Of a DNA stretch of 64,000 nt, positions 44,197 through 52,517 are shown one piece after another. Source of the stretch: Gluconobacter aidae (GTDB lineage Bacteria; Pseudomonadota; Alphaproteobacteria; Acetobacterales; Acetobacteraceae); contig NZ_WIPH01000007.1 in the NCBI RefSeq assembly GCF_009547075.1, positions 1 through 64,000 on the forward strand. The letters run 5' to 3'. Numbering within the stretch: position 1 is the stretch's first letter; each line of letters starts with the position of its first letter. Under the pieces are notes generated by a model, which was not told the origin of the DNA, ran no database searches, and saw only the letters and a program-made list of their open reading frames with translations. A program made the position numbers and the translations under genes.

Positions 44197-45039
44197 ATGA
44201 CCGCAGTGAATGACACGCAGCTTCCGACCAGCGAATTCGCATCGATGGCGCTGGACGGAGATTCCCTGGCCCAGCTTCAGTCGGTTCTCGAAAAGGTGGA
44301 GCAGGGCCGTGGGGTCCTCGTGCGTCTTGCAGACCTGATGGGCGGCGCCGTCGGACAGGCCACGCGACTCGGTATGCAGGGGCTCGGACTGGCGCCATCG
44401 GTGCAGGAAAAGTTCCATAACGCGGCTGAAATCGCTATTGAGCGGGCTTTTCGGATTGCCGTTCTGGGGATCGATAATGACGCCCCGACGCCGTCCCGTG
44501 ATCCCATGCGCGAAAATCTGGGACAGGCCGCCGTGGCCGTCTCCGGCGCGCTGGGCGGTTTCGGGGGAATCTTTGGTCTGGCGCCGGATGTCGGCTTCAC
44601 GACGCTGACCATCATGCGCGAGATCGCCCGCATTGCCCGTGAGGAAGGCGAGGATCTGCGCAACGAGGACACGCGCCGGGCCTGTCTGGAAGTCTTTGCC
44701 CTGCGCAGTTTTCCGGCGCGTCAGAGTGATGAGGAGAGCGAACTCGGGTTCTTCTCGGCGCGGGCGCTGCTGCGCGGACGGCCGATCGTCATGCTGATGG
44801 CGGAAGTGGCGTCACATTACGGAATTGGCCTGTCGCGCAAATTCGCGTTGCAGATGGTGCCGGTAGCAGGTGCGCTGTGTGGCGCGTCGCTCAATGCGGC
44901 GTTCCTCGCACATTACCGTGCACTGGCGCGGGCGCATTTCACGATCCGCCGTCTGGAACGCACGCATGGGCTGGCCGTTAAGGAAGCGGCTGCCGACCTG
45001 CGCGCAGGGGGAACGGGCACATCTGAAACATTTTCCTGA
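44197..45039 (+). CDS. EcsC family protein
   Basis: 280 residues. The region 50-245 has the EcsC pattern: IAIERAFRIAVLG, then a Gly/Ala-rich amphipathic segment (SGALGGFGGIFGLAPDVGFT) and MVPVAGALCGASLNAAFLAHY near the end. EcsC was named from a Bacillus secretion locus, and its biochemical role is unknown; membrane association is likely. AGGAG lies 11 nt before the ATG; a TTG at 44188 is in frame but too close to it. Confidence 0.85.
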   Translation: MTAVNDTQLPTSEFASMALDGDSLAQLQSVLEKVEQGRGVLVRLADLMGGAVGQATRLGMQGLGLAPSVQEKFHNAAEIAIERAFRIAVLGIDNDAPTPSRDPMRENLGQAAVAVSGALGGFGGIFGLAPDVGFTTLTIMREIARIAREEGEDLRNEDTRRACLEVFALRSFPARQSDEESELGFFSARALLRGRPIVMLMAEVASHYGIGLSRKFALQMVPVAGALCGASLNAAFLAHYRALARAHFTIRRLERTHGLAVKEAAADLRAGGTGTSETFS

Positions 45040-45066
45040 TTTTCAGGATCTTCCGGGGAAAAGCCC

Positions 45067-45456
45067 ATGCCGATCGGTCTTGTCTGGCTTGGATGGACAC
45101 TGGTGCTGGCGGTCGTCCAGCTTTTCCTCACCGCCGCCGCCTGCCGTCAGCAGGACGGTCTGCAATGGGCGAGCAGCAACCGGGACGGTGAGGCACCCCA
45201 TTACACCGGGATGGCGGCACGGCTGAAGCGGGCACAGGCCAATCTGGCAGAGACGCTGCCTATCTTCATCGGAGCGGTCCTGCTGGCTTGGGTTTCGGGC
45301 CGTTACAGCCCGCTGGCGGGCTGGGGAGCGGGGACCTATTTTCTGGCGCGGACGCTCTATGTGCCAGCCTACGCGTTTGGCTGGGGGCCGGTGCGCAGTC
45401 TGATCTGGGGTATCTCGATGGCCGGTCTGGTCCTGGTGCTGATCAGTCTGCTGTGA
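45067..45456 (+). CDS. MAPEG family membrane protein
   Basis: 129 residues with four hydrophobic segments. RLKRAQANLAETLPIFIGAV near 58-77 is the MAPEG signature (R-x-x-N-x-x-E), where the Glu and Arg bind glutathione in human members; YFLARTLYVPAYAFGW follows. Bacterial members may act as glutathione transferases or peroxidases in the membrane; activity here is inferred. The stop overlaps the convergent small membrane gene by 14 nt. Confidence 0.88.
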   Translation: MPIGLVWLGWTLVLAVVQLFLTAAACRQQDGLQWASSNRDGEAPHYTGMAARLKRAQANLAETLPIFIGAVLLAWVSGRYSPLAGWGAGTYFLARTLYVPAYAFGWGPVRSLIWGISMAGLVLVLISLL

Positions 45457-45646
45457 AGGACGCCTCGGTCATGGACGGGGGTTCGACGCCTTTGCGCATC
45501 ATCCACAGATCCACGAGTGCGGAGATGACCAGGCAGACGGCGCTGACCTTGGCCAGGGTCATCAGCAGGCCATGTGCTTCGGGCATTGCGAGACGCAGCG
45601 CGCCGAGAATGACGAGAATGATGGCATAGATAAAGGCAAGCGGCAC
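45443..45646 (-). CDS. small two-helix membrane protein (67 aa)
   Basis: From a GTG start with GGGAGA upstream. Helix 1 is PLAFIYAIILVILGALRLA and helix 2 is LLMTLAKVSAVCLVISALVDL, followed by a short acidic tail. No family recognised. A longer frame to 45727 would add a polar N-terminus that overlaps the aat promoter region and lacks a ribosome site. The 3' end overlaps the MAPEG gene. Confidence 0.6.
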   Translation of the reverse strand: MPLAFIYAIILVILGALRLAMPEAHGLLMTLAKVSAVCLVISALVDLWMMRKGVEPPSMTEASFTAD

Positions 45647-45725
45647 TGGCGGTCTCCCTGACGATGGGTCATTCTTATCATGTCCGATGTTGGTACGGCC
45701 ATGTTTTCCCGTGATGTTCCGGATC

Positions 45726-46430
45726 ATGACACGAGCAAAGACTGTATCTCACATGGATGACATCACGCCGGATCTTCTGCTGCGGGCCTATGCCTCGGGG
45801 ATCTTTCCCATGGCGCCCGACGCCGGCAGCGCGGACCTCTCATGGTACCTGCCTGAAGAGCGCGGGATCATGCCGCTGAACGGGATGCATGTTCCGAGGA
45901 AGCTCATGCGGCTGGTGATGTCCGGCAAAATGACGGTGACGGCGGACCGGGCTTTCGATGCGGTCATGCTGGCCTGTGCGGAGCCTGCTCTAGGGCGGGA
46001 GACAACTTGGATCAGCGGACGCATCCGCGCTCTTTACGGTGCGCTGCACCGTCAGGGGAATGCCCATTCCATCGAGGTCTGGGATGGCGAAAATCTGGTT
46101 GGCGGCCTGTATGGCGTGTCGCTGCGAGGGGCTTTTTTCGGTGAGAGCATGTTTTCGCGGGAACGGGATGCTTCTAAGGTGGCGCTGGTCCATCTTGTCG
46201 CGGGGTTGCGCAAGGGGCGGTTCACGCTGCTGGATACGCAATACACCACGCCTCATCTGACGGGGCTTGGCGGTATCGGGCTTCCGGCGGCGGATTATCT
46301 GTCCCTGCTTCATCAGGCGCTGACCGTGCACGCGGTCTGGCCTGACGATTTCAGCCTTCAGGCCCTGCGGGAATCCATTGCGTCCCTGCGTGTGCCTGTC
46401 GGGCGCGCGCCTGCCGGAGATCCGCCATGA
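45726..46430 (+). CDS. aat: leucyl/phenylalanyl-tRNA--protein transferase
   Basis: 234 residues. It adds Leu or Phe from tRNA to N-terminal Arg or Lys of proteins, making N-degrons for ClpS/ClpAP. LLRAYASGIFPMA near residue 17, WYLPEERGIMPL near 38, TTWISGRIRALYGALHRQG near 93, GGLYGVSLRGAFFGESMFS near 122-140 and LLDTQYTTPHLTGLGG near 165 are family motifs. The start is uncertain: this ATG or the ATG at 45753, neither with a strong Shine-Dalgarno. It overlaps the next gene by 4 nt. Confidence 0.92.
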   Translation: MTRAKTVSHMDDITPDLLLRAYASGIFPMAPDAGSADLSWYLPEERGIMPLNGMHVPRKLMRLVMSGKMTVTADRAFDAVMLACAEPALGRETTWISGRIRALYGALHRQGNAHSIEVWDGENLVGGLYGVSLRGAFFGESMFSRERDASKVALVHLVAGLRKGRFTLLDTQYTTPHLTGLGGIGLPAADYLSLLHQALTVHAVWPDDFSLQALRESIASLRVPVGRAPAGDPP

Positions 46431-47344
46431 CTGTTTTCACGCGCCCCGTCCTCATGTCTGCCGCGCCATTCGGGCTGCTGGCGGTAGGGCTGTGTCTGGT
46501 GACGCCGGCCCGCGCGGAGGATCATCCCCGCCTGACGCCGACGCGCGATGTCACGGTTGTCTATGAACTCACCACGCCATCCGCGCCGCCCAAGGCCGGG
46601 CCCAATACCGTCAAGGTGGCGTTCTCGGGGGCGGGCGATCTGCTGCGGATTGATTCGCAGGACGGCAATGGCGTCACGATTCTTGACCGGCTCCGACAGC
46701 AGGTGACGCTCGTGATGATGAAGCAGCATGTCTATACGCGCCTGCATCCCAGCCACGGCCTTCATAATCCGTTCATGCTCGATCTGGACATGCAGTACAC
46801 GCCGGCAGGGCATGAAACCGTGGCGGGTGTGGCCTGTGAGCGCTGGGACATCCAGAGCAGCCACGGCAAGGCCAGCGCCTGCGTGACGGAAGACGGCGTC
46901 ATCCTGGCTGAGAATGGCGTGGATGCGGATGGCGTGGAAGGGGCGATCAAGGCGCTTTCGGTGTCTTATCACGATATTCCTTCCTCGACCTTTGAGCCGC
47001 CGGCTGGATTCCATGTTCTGGAGCCGATGGTCCGGTCAGTCCGCCAGAGTCAGGCGGGAAGTGCGATGCCGTCTCCCGTGCCGGGAACTTCGGGGAACGA
47101 TATGAAGACGACAATACCCGAGGCGGCTTCCCCCGCGAGGTCCGATTCCGATAGTCCTGTGATCGGGAGCCAGGACAATCCGGCCCCGGCGACGACGACT
47201 CCGGGCCCCGAGGCCCCCTTGCCGGGTCAGTCTTCCCAGCCGGATACGACGCAGCCTTCCGTTTCCAATGATTCTTCAGGGGATGGTTCCGTATCTGCTC
47301 CGGATCAGCCGCCCGGCGATCCGGCTGATGGAAATTACAGATGA
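46427..47344 (+). CDS. exported hypothetical protein with Pro/Ser-rich tail (DUF4412-like)
   Basis: 305 residues. A Sec signal peptide ends near residue 30 (TPARA). Residues 40-200 are a beta-rich domain resembling DUF4412 proteins: DVTVVYEL, then ITILDRLRQQVTLVM, then TVAGVACERWDI with a Cys, then ACVTEDGVIL with a second Cys. The last 100 residues are low-complexity Pro/Ser/Thr/Asp. Function unknown; periplasmic. It overlaps aat upstream and its relative downstream (ATGA both times). The two exported genes appear to be diverged copies. Confidence 0.7.
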   Translation: MTVFTRPVLMSAAPFGLLAVGLCLVTPARAEDHPRLTPTRDVTVVYELTTPSAPPKAGPNTVKVAFSGAGDLLRIDSQDGNGVTILDRLRQQVTLVMMKQHVYTRLHPSHGLHNPFMLDLDMQYTPAGHETVAGVACERWDIQSSHGKASACVTEDGVILAENGVDADGVEGAIKALSVSYHDIPSSTFEPPAGFHVLEPMVRSVRQSQAGSAMPSPVPGTSGNDMKTTIPEAASPARSDSDSPVIGSQDNPAPATTTPGPEAPLPGQSSQPDTTQPSVSNDSSGDGSVSAPDQPPGDPADGNYR

Positions 47345-47961
47345 GGCTGACGTTTCTGCGCGGTGCCGGTGGCGCATTCTGTGTTCTGATGGCGGCTGTG
47401 TGCGCTTTTCGGGCAGCGGCGGATGTGCCGTCCACTCCTGTTCAGGGGCCCGTACCGGAGCCGGGTTCGGCCCCGCTGGTGACGCCGCTGCATGACGCCG
47501 ATATCGATTACGTCCTGACTGGCCCGTCCGGGCAGCATCTGCACCAGCGCATGCGCTGGACGTCCGCGCTGTGGCGGCAGCGGGTCGAGCCGGAGGGATC
47601 GGCGACTGTGATGCTGACGGATTACCGCACGCATACGCTGATGGTGCTGGATGGTACGAACCGCACGGCGACTGTCATGTCCGCGCCGGGTGAGGGGGTC
47701 TCCGCTCCCGGAACGCCGGCATCCGGGTCGTGGCGCAGGCTGGGGCAGGGCAGGATCGCGGGGGAAGCCTGCACGATCTGGGAAAGCGCGGACAGCGACC
47801 GTCACCCGACCACATTCTGTTACACGGATGACGGTCTGATGCTCGGGGCGCTGCATGATGGAAAGCCGGTCGTGGAAGCGGTTTCCGTCAGCCACGCGCC
47901 GCAGCCCGTCGAGATTTTCGACCCGCCGCCGGGTTACCACCGCGTCGATCCGCCGCGCTGA
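47341..47961 (+). CDS. exported hypothetical protein, relative of the preceding gene
   Basis: 206 residues. A signal peptide (AFCVLMAAVCAFRAAA) precedes a domain laid out as in the upstream protein: DIDYVLTG, then HTLMVLDGTNRTATVM, then GRIAGEACTIWES and TTFCYTDDGLML with two Cys at matching places, and a final EIFDPPPGYH that matches TFEPPAGFH upstream. It lacks the Pro/Ser-rich tail. Function unknown. Translation is coupled to the upstream gene by ATGA overlap. Confidence 0.68.
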   Translation: MRLTFLRGAGGAFCVLMAAVCAFRAAADVPSTPVQGPVPEPGSAPLVTPLHDADIDYVLTGPSGQHLHQRMRWTSALWRQRVEPEGSATVMLTDYRTHTLMVLDGTNRTATVMSAPGEGVSAPGTPASGSWRRLGQGRIAGEACTIWESADSDRHPTTFCYTDDGLMLGALHDGKPVVEAVSVSHAPQPVEIFDPPPGYHRVDPPR

Positions 47962-48125
47962 AGCCGTGGGGTGGGAGCAGGGGTGGACGCTGTTACAATT
48001 TGTCCGCCTCCTGCCATGATTGGCGCCTCTTGCTGCCATTTTCAGTGGGCATGATCTTTCTCATGGACGGAAAAACCCCTTTCATCCGGGGGTTCCGGTC
48101 CACGTGTTTCGAGGAGAAAGACGCC

Positions 48126-48503
48126 ATGCGTCGCATCACACGTGCAGTTCTTATGGCTGCTCCCCTGCTGATCGGTTCTGCCATCGTCCCGAATGTTCTG
48201 GTGCCGCAGGCCCAGGCTCACTGGCATGGCGGCGGTCCTGGTCCCGGTTATGGCGGGCCGCGTGGCGGCTGGCATGGGGGCTATCGCGATCACTCCGGCG
48301 CCATCGTGGGCGGGATTCTGGGTGGTCTGGCTCTGGGTGCCGTGGGTGGCGCGCTTCTGGCGCAGCCTTATGCCCCTCCGCCGCCGCCTCCGCCGCAGGT
48401 GGTCTATGCGCCGCCTGCCGTGGTCTATGCGCCCCCGCCGCGGGTGGTTTACGGGCCGCCACAGCCGGTTCCGGTCTATCCGGGCATGTATCCGGGTTAC
48501 TGA
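48126..48503 (+). CDS. small exported Gly/Pro/Tyr-rich protein
   Basis: 125 residues. A signal peptide (LMAAPLLIGSAIVPNVL...AQA) is followed by a Gly/His segment (HWHGGGPGPGYGGPRGGWHG), a glycine-zipper helix (AIVGGILGGLALGAVGGALLA) and a repeated tail of YAPPP / VVYAPP units. Similar glycine-zipper proteins with Pro/Tyr tails are envelope proteins of unknown role. GAGGAGAAAG lies just ahead of the ATG, so longer upstream frames are rejected. Confidence 0.75.
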   Translation: MRRITRAVLMAAPLLIGSAIVPNVLVPQAQAHWHGGGPGPGYGGPRGGWHGGYRDHSGAIVGGILGGLALGAVGGALLAQPYAPPPPPPPQVVYAPPAVVYAPPPRVVYGPPQPVPVYPGMYPGY

Positions 48504-48566
48504 TATCGGAATACTGAACGGTTTCCGTCCGGTTTGTCTTGATCGTGCCAGAAGGCTCGGGCAATC

Positions 48567-49073
48567 ATGCCGTCCATGACAGCTCTTTCCCACCCATCAG
48601 GTCTTCAGCCGGGCGATCGCGCTCCAGATTTCAGGCTTCCAGCTTCGGGTGGCCGTACCGTCAGTAGCGCGGCACTGCTGGGGAAACCCTATCTGCTGTA
48701 TTTCTATCCGAAGGCCGATACGCCGGGCTGCACCACGCAGGCCTGCGGTCTTCAGGACGTTCTGCCGAAGTTTGACGCCGATGGTCTGACCATCATCGGT
48801 GTCAGTCTCGATCCGGTGGCGAAAATTGACAAATTCGCCACCAAATACGGGCTTCAGTTTCCGCTGGCCTCCGACGAGGACCATGTCGTCGCCGAGGCTT
48901 ACGGAACATGGGTTGAGAAATCCATGTATGGCCGGACCTCTATGGGAATGGAGCGCAGCTCCTTCCTGGTGGACGGGCAGGGCATCATCCGGAACGTATG
49001 GCGCAGGGTGAAGCCTGCGACCCATGCGGCTCTGGTGGCTGAAGCGTTCCGGGATCTCTCTGCGGGGGCCTGA
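48567..49073 (+). CDS. bcp: thioredoxin-dependent peroxiredoxin (BCP/PrxQ type)
   Basis: 168 residues. The active site YPKADTPGCTTQACG has the peroxidatic Cys55 and the resolving Cys60 five residues on, the atypical two-Cys PrxQ arrangement. FRLPASGGRTVSSAALLGKP precedes it in the usual thioredoxin-fold order. It reduces hydrogen peroxide and organic hydroperoxides in the cytoplasm, which matters in strongly aerobic cells. The first of two in-frame ATGs was taken; the second is three codons on. Confidence 0.92.
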   Translation: MPSMTALSHPSGLQPGDRAPDFRLPASGGRTVSSAALLGKPYLLYFYPKADTPGCTTQACGLQDVLPKFDADGLTIIGVSLDPVAKIDKFATKYGLQFPLASDEDHVVAEAYGTWVEKSMYGRTSMGMERSSFLVDGQGIIRNVWRRVKPATHAALVAEAFRDLSAGA

Positions 49074-49132
49074 GGGTTTCCTCCATAAACTTTTACGAGG
49101 GAGACAGGCCGGAAACGCGCCGATGACCGTCT

Positions 49133-52100
49133 ATGGCCGTCCCCGACTTCCCGCGCCTTCCCCGCAGGCATTTGCGTCCTTTCTGTCCGGGGCCGCATTT
49201 TCCCCGGCATCTGCATATCGCGCGCTGGGCGGCGCTGGTGTGCGTCACGCCCATCGCGCTCCTCGCTGCCGCGGGAAGCGTCTTTCTGTGGGAGCTGGCG
49301 CATGGTCCGGTGGACATCACGCGCGTCTCGCATCTCGTGGAGCCTGTTTCCATCGCGGCGGGCAAGCGTCCCGGACATCCTGCCGGCCGTCTGAGCTGGG
49401 ATACGCTGCGCATCCAGTGGCAGCCTGCGGCGGGCGGCGTTCCCGCCGGGCTGGTGCTGATGGCGCGCGGACTGAAAGTCACCCGCTTCGATAATCTGAT
49501 CGCCGAACGTGCCGAAGAGGCCGATGCGGTTCTGTCGCTGAGCGCGCTGTTCGAGGGCGTGATCGCGCCACGGACTCTGCGGCTTGAGAATGCCACGCTG
49601 GCCCTGCGTCGTCTGCCCGATGGTGATGTGGACATGGATCTGCCGAACCAGAAGCGGGGCGGGCGGGGCGTGCCGACGCGGCTGGACCGGCTGAGGGCGA
49701 TTGATGTCCACAATGTTTCCGTCACACTGGCCGGACTGCCGCAGGAGCGGACCGCCGTGATCGGGCCGGTCGAGATGCAGGCGCGCCGCATCCGGGTGGC
49801 GCCCCATTCGCCGGATTTTGTCTGGACGGGGACGGCCCGGGCGATGGTTGTGCTCGACGGGTTCCGCACGACCCTGACGGCGCAGGCCAGGCAGGTCGGG
49901 AATACCGGCAGGCTGCATCTGGGCAGTACGCCGTTCGAACCTGCGGAGCTTGGTGTTTTCAGCCCGCTGGCGGCGGCCTGGCATGTGCCGGTGTCGGTGG
50001 GCGCGGATGCGGTCTTTATGCCGCATGGCATGGATGCGCAGCCGTCGGAGCTGACGCTGAACCTGTTGCTGGGCGACGGACAGGTTTTCCAGAAAACGGC
50101 CGATCCGATTCATCTCCATGCCGGACAGGCGAGCGTGCATCTGCGAATGGATCGCCCGGGTCTGGACGGGGGGGGCACGGTTTCGGTGCCGTCTGCCGGG
50201 CTGGATGTGGCGGATAATGCGGGTGCGCTGACGCATGTGCATGCCTCGGCCAGTCTGAGGCTGGACAGTCTGCGCCAGCCAAAGGTGATGGACGGGGACG
50301 CCGAGGCCGGGCTGGACGGAGTGCGCTTTGCGACGCTGGGCTCCATCTGGCCGGCCAGCATCATCAAGGGCGGCCGGCGCTGGATTTCCCGGAACATCAC
50401 CGACGGCACGGGGCGCGATCTTGAGGTCAAAGCCCATCTGCACGGCGATCACGGGCCGGACAGCATCCTGCCGGTCTCGGTTCAGGGGCAGCTGACGGGG
50501 CGTGGGCTGACGGTGAACTGGTTGCGGCCGGTTCCGCCCGCGACGGGCCTGGATGCGTCCCTGCATTTCGACGGGCCGGAGACGCTCGTGATTGATCTGA
50601 GCCGGGGTGTCCAGCCCACGGGCGTGAAGGAGAATGTGCTTCTTCCGGATGGGGAGATCCGGATTGGCGATCTGTATGCCAAGGATCAGACCGGTGATAT
50701 TTCCACGCATCTGACGGGGCCGCTGGCGGGGTTCATGTCCGTGCTGGCGCATCCGCGGCTGCATCTTCTGGCGCGGCATCCGCTGCCGTTCACGCATCCG
50801 GAAGGGATGGTGGACGCGCATGTGCGTCTGACGCTGCCGCTGGTCGCGCATATTCCGGACGGGGCGCTTCATGTCTGGACGCAGGCCGCGTTTTCCGGCG
50901 TGCATCTGGGCAATGTGCTGATGGGGCATGCGGTGGACGGGGCGTCTGGAAAGATGTCCGCGACCGAGGATGGGCTGGACCTGACGGGGGACGGGCGGCT
51001 TGCGGGGATTCCCACACATGTCGTGCTGCATGAGAATTTCCAGAAAGGTGCGCCGTCGCGGGTGTTGCAGACGATCGATGCGCGCTCGGTTCTGGACCCG
51101 CAATCCACGGCGAAGGCGCGGATTGCGCCGGGGGGGCTGTTTGACGGGCATGCGGTTCTGAATGCGCATTTCGTGCAGCAGGCCAATGAGATGTCCGATC
51201 TGAAACTGTCGCTGGACATGGCGCAGGCGGTGCTGACGGTGCCGATCTGGGCCAAGCCGATGGGCGAGCCTGCGACGGCGGTGGTGCATATCGGGTTCCA
51301 GAAAGGGCGGATGTCGGTTCTGGACGGATTGCAGGCACATGGGACCGGGCTTTCCGTGGCGGGACGGGGCGTGACCCGTGCGGGCAAGCTGACGGGGATC
51401 GTGCTTGAGGGCTTCCGGATCGGCAGGACGGAGGGTGATGCGCGTATTGCCCTGCCGCAGAGCGCGGATCAGCCGATTGGCGTGACGGTCGATGCCGATC
51501 CGCTGGATCTGGCGCCGATGTTCGCGCCGCATCTGCCGAGAGCACCCGCTGCCGCGTCACAGGGTGACGCGGGCGAGAAGAGCGTGTCCATGGGGGATGA
51601 CTGGTCTATCAGTCTGAATGCGCCGCATGTCTATTATGGACCCAAGGCGCAGGTGGGAGGTGTCGTCTCGCAGATCGAACTGCGGAATGGGCATCTGACA
51701 TCCGGGCGGTTTGCGCTCGATGCGCCGACGCGGGTGCGGGCGGTTCTGGCCGATACGGGGCGTGAGCATCCGTTCGTGCTGGATATCGATAATCTGGGGA
51801 CGCTGCTTGAAGGTCTGGGGCTGTATGACCGTATCCGGGGCGGGCAGACGCATCTGGACGGGGTGTTCACGCCGGACGAGACGACCGTGCGGAAGGTGCC
51901 GGAAGGTCGGAATACGAAATCTGCCGGGTTGTGGGGCGGGTTGCCGCCGTTCCGCGGGCATGTGGAAATGGGGCCGTCGCAGTTCCTGCGGCCGCCTCTG
52001 ACGCTGACGGCGGTGTCGGACCTGTCGCCGCTGCACTGGCTGACCAATCATCTGGACCGGTTCGAGATCAGCCATCTGGCGACGCGTCTGAGCCTGGCGG

Positions 52101-52399
52101 GGAACCTGCTGGTGCTGCATGACGGCGTGATCGGCAATCAGGCGCTTGGGGCCACGATGGAAGGGCCGATCGACCTGACGACGTCTAAGTTGAACCTGAA
52201 CGGGACGATCGTCCCGCTCTTCGGGCTCAATGCGCTGCCAGGGCGGCTGCCGGTGCTGGGGCATCTGCTGTCTCCCGAAAAGGGGGGCGGCCTGCTGGCG
52301 GCGACGTTCGATCTGCACGGGACGGTCGAGAAGCCGGATCTGTCGGTCAATCCGCTGTCGATGCTGCTGCCGGGCGTGATGCGGCGCATCCTTCATTAA
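49133..52399 (+). CDS. giant AsmA/YhdP-like envelope protein
   Basis: 1088 residues. A basic N-terminus precedes one membrane helix (WAALVCVTPIALLAAAGSVF, about 32-51). The rest is periplasmic and beta-rich without cysteines in clusters. The DUF3971-like middle and the AsmA-like C-terminal section (about 960-1080), with its repeated DLSPLHWLTNHLDRFEISHL and ending in LSMLLPGVMRRILH, fit the YhdP group. Such proteins form bridge-like lipid conduits between membranes. The start ATG has no good Shine-Dalgarno and may be a few codons off. It is followed after 118 nt by rarA. Confidence 0.75.
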   Translation: MAVPDFPRLPRRHLRPFCPGPHFPRHLHIARWAALVCVTPIALLAAAGSVFLWELAHGPVDITRVSHLVEPVSIAAGKRPGHPAGRLSWDTLRIQWQPAAGGVPAGLVLMARGLKVTRFDNLIAERAEEADAVLSLSALFEGVIAPRTLRLENATLALRRLPDGDVDMDLPNQKRGGRGVPTRLDRLRAIDVHNVSVTLAGLPQERTAVIGPVEMQARRIRVAPHSPDFVWTGTARAMVVLDGFRTTLTAQARQVGNTGRLHLGSTPFEPAELGVFSPLAAAWHVPVSVGADAVFMPHGMDAQPSELTLNLLLGDGQVFQKTADPIHLHAGQASVHLRMDRPGLDGGGTVSVPSAGLDVADNAGALTHVHASASLRLDSLRQPKVMDGDAEAGLDGVRFATLGSIWPASIIKGGRRWISRNITDGTGRDLEVKAHLHGDHGPDSILPVSVQGQLTGRGLTVNWLRPVPPATGLDASLHFDGPETLVIDLSRGVQPTGVKENVLLPDGEIRIGDLYAKDQTGDISTHLTGPLAGFMSVLAHPRLHLLARHPLPFTHPEGMVDAHVRLTLPLVAHIPDGALHVWTQAAFSGVHLGNVLMGHAVDGASGKMSATEDGLDLTGDGRLAGIPTHVVLHENFQKGAPSRVLQTIDARSVLDPQSTAKARIAPGGLFDGHAVLNAHFVQQANEMSDLKLSLDMAQAVLTVPIWAKPMGEPATAVVHIGFQKGRMSVLDGLQAHGTGLSVAGRGVTRAGKLTGIVLEGFRIGRTEGDARIALPQSADQPIGVTVDADPLDLAPMFAPHLPRAPAAASQGDAGEKSVSMGDDWSISLNAPHVYYGPKAQVGGVVSQIELRNGHLTSGRFALDAPTRVRAVLADTGREHPFVLDIDNLGTLLEGLGLYDRIRGGQTHLDGVFTPDETTVRKVPEGRNTKSAGLWGGLPPFRGHVEMGPSQFLRPPLTLTAVSDLSPLHWLTNHLDRFEISHLATRLSLAGNLLVLHDGVIGNQALGATMEGPIDLTTSKLNLNGTIVPLFGLNALPGRLPVLGHLLSPEKGGGLLAATFDLHGTVEKPDLSVNPLSMLLPGVMRRILH

Positions 52400-52517
52400 G
52401 TCGGCGGCCGGGGTTATGCTCCGGTAACGTGAGGCCGGGGATTTTCCTGACCGGCCGGGCTCCCCATATCCGGGGAAGCAGACCTTCTGACGGGGCTTCG
52501 GGGAGCGGGAGACGCCA

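Noticed and set aside
48899-51532. 877-codon open frame on the minus strand
   Set aside because: It is antisense to the AsmA/YhdP-like gene and is rich in Arg, His and Pro with no domain. Long antisense frames are expected in GC-rich DNA.
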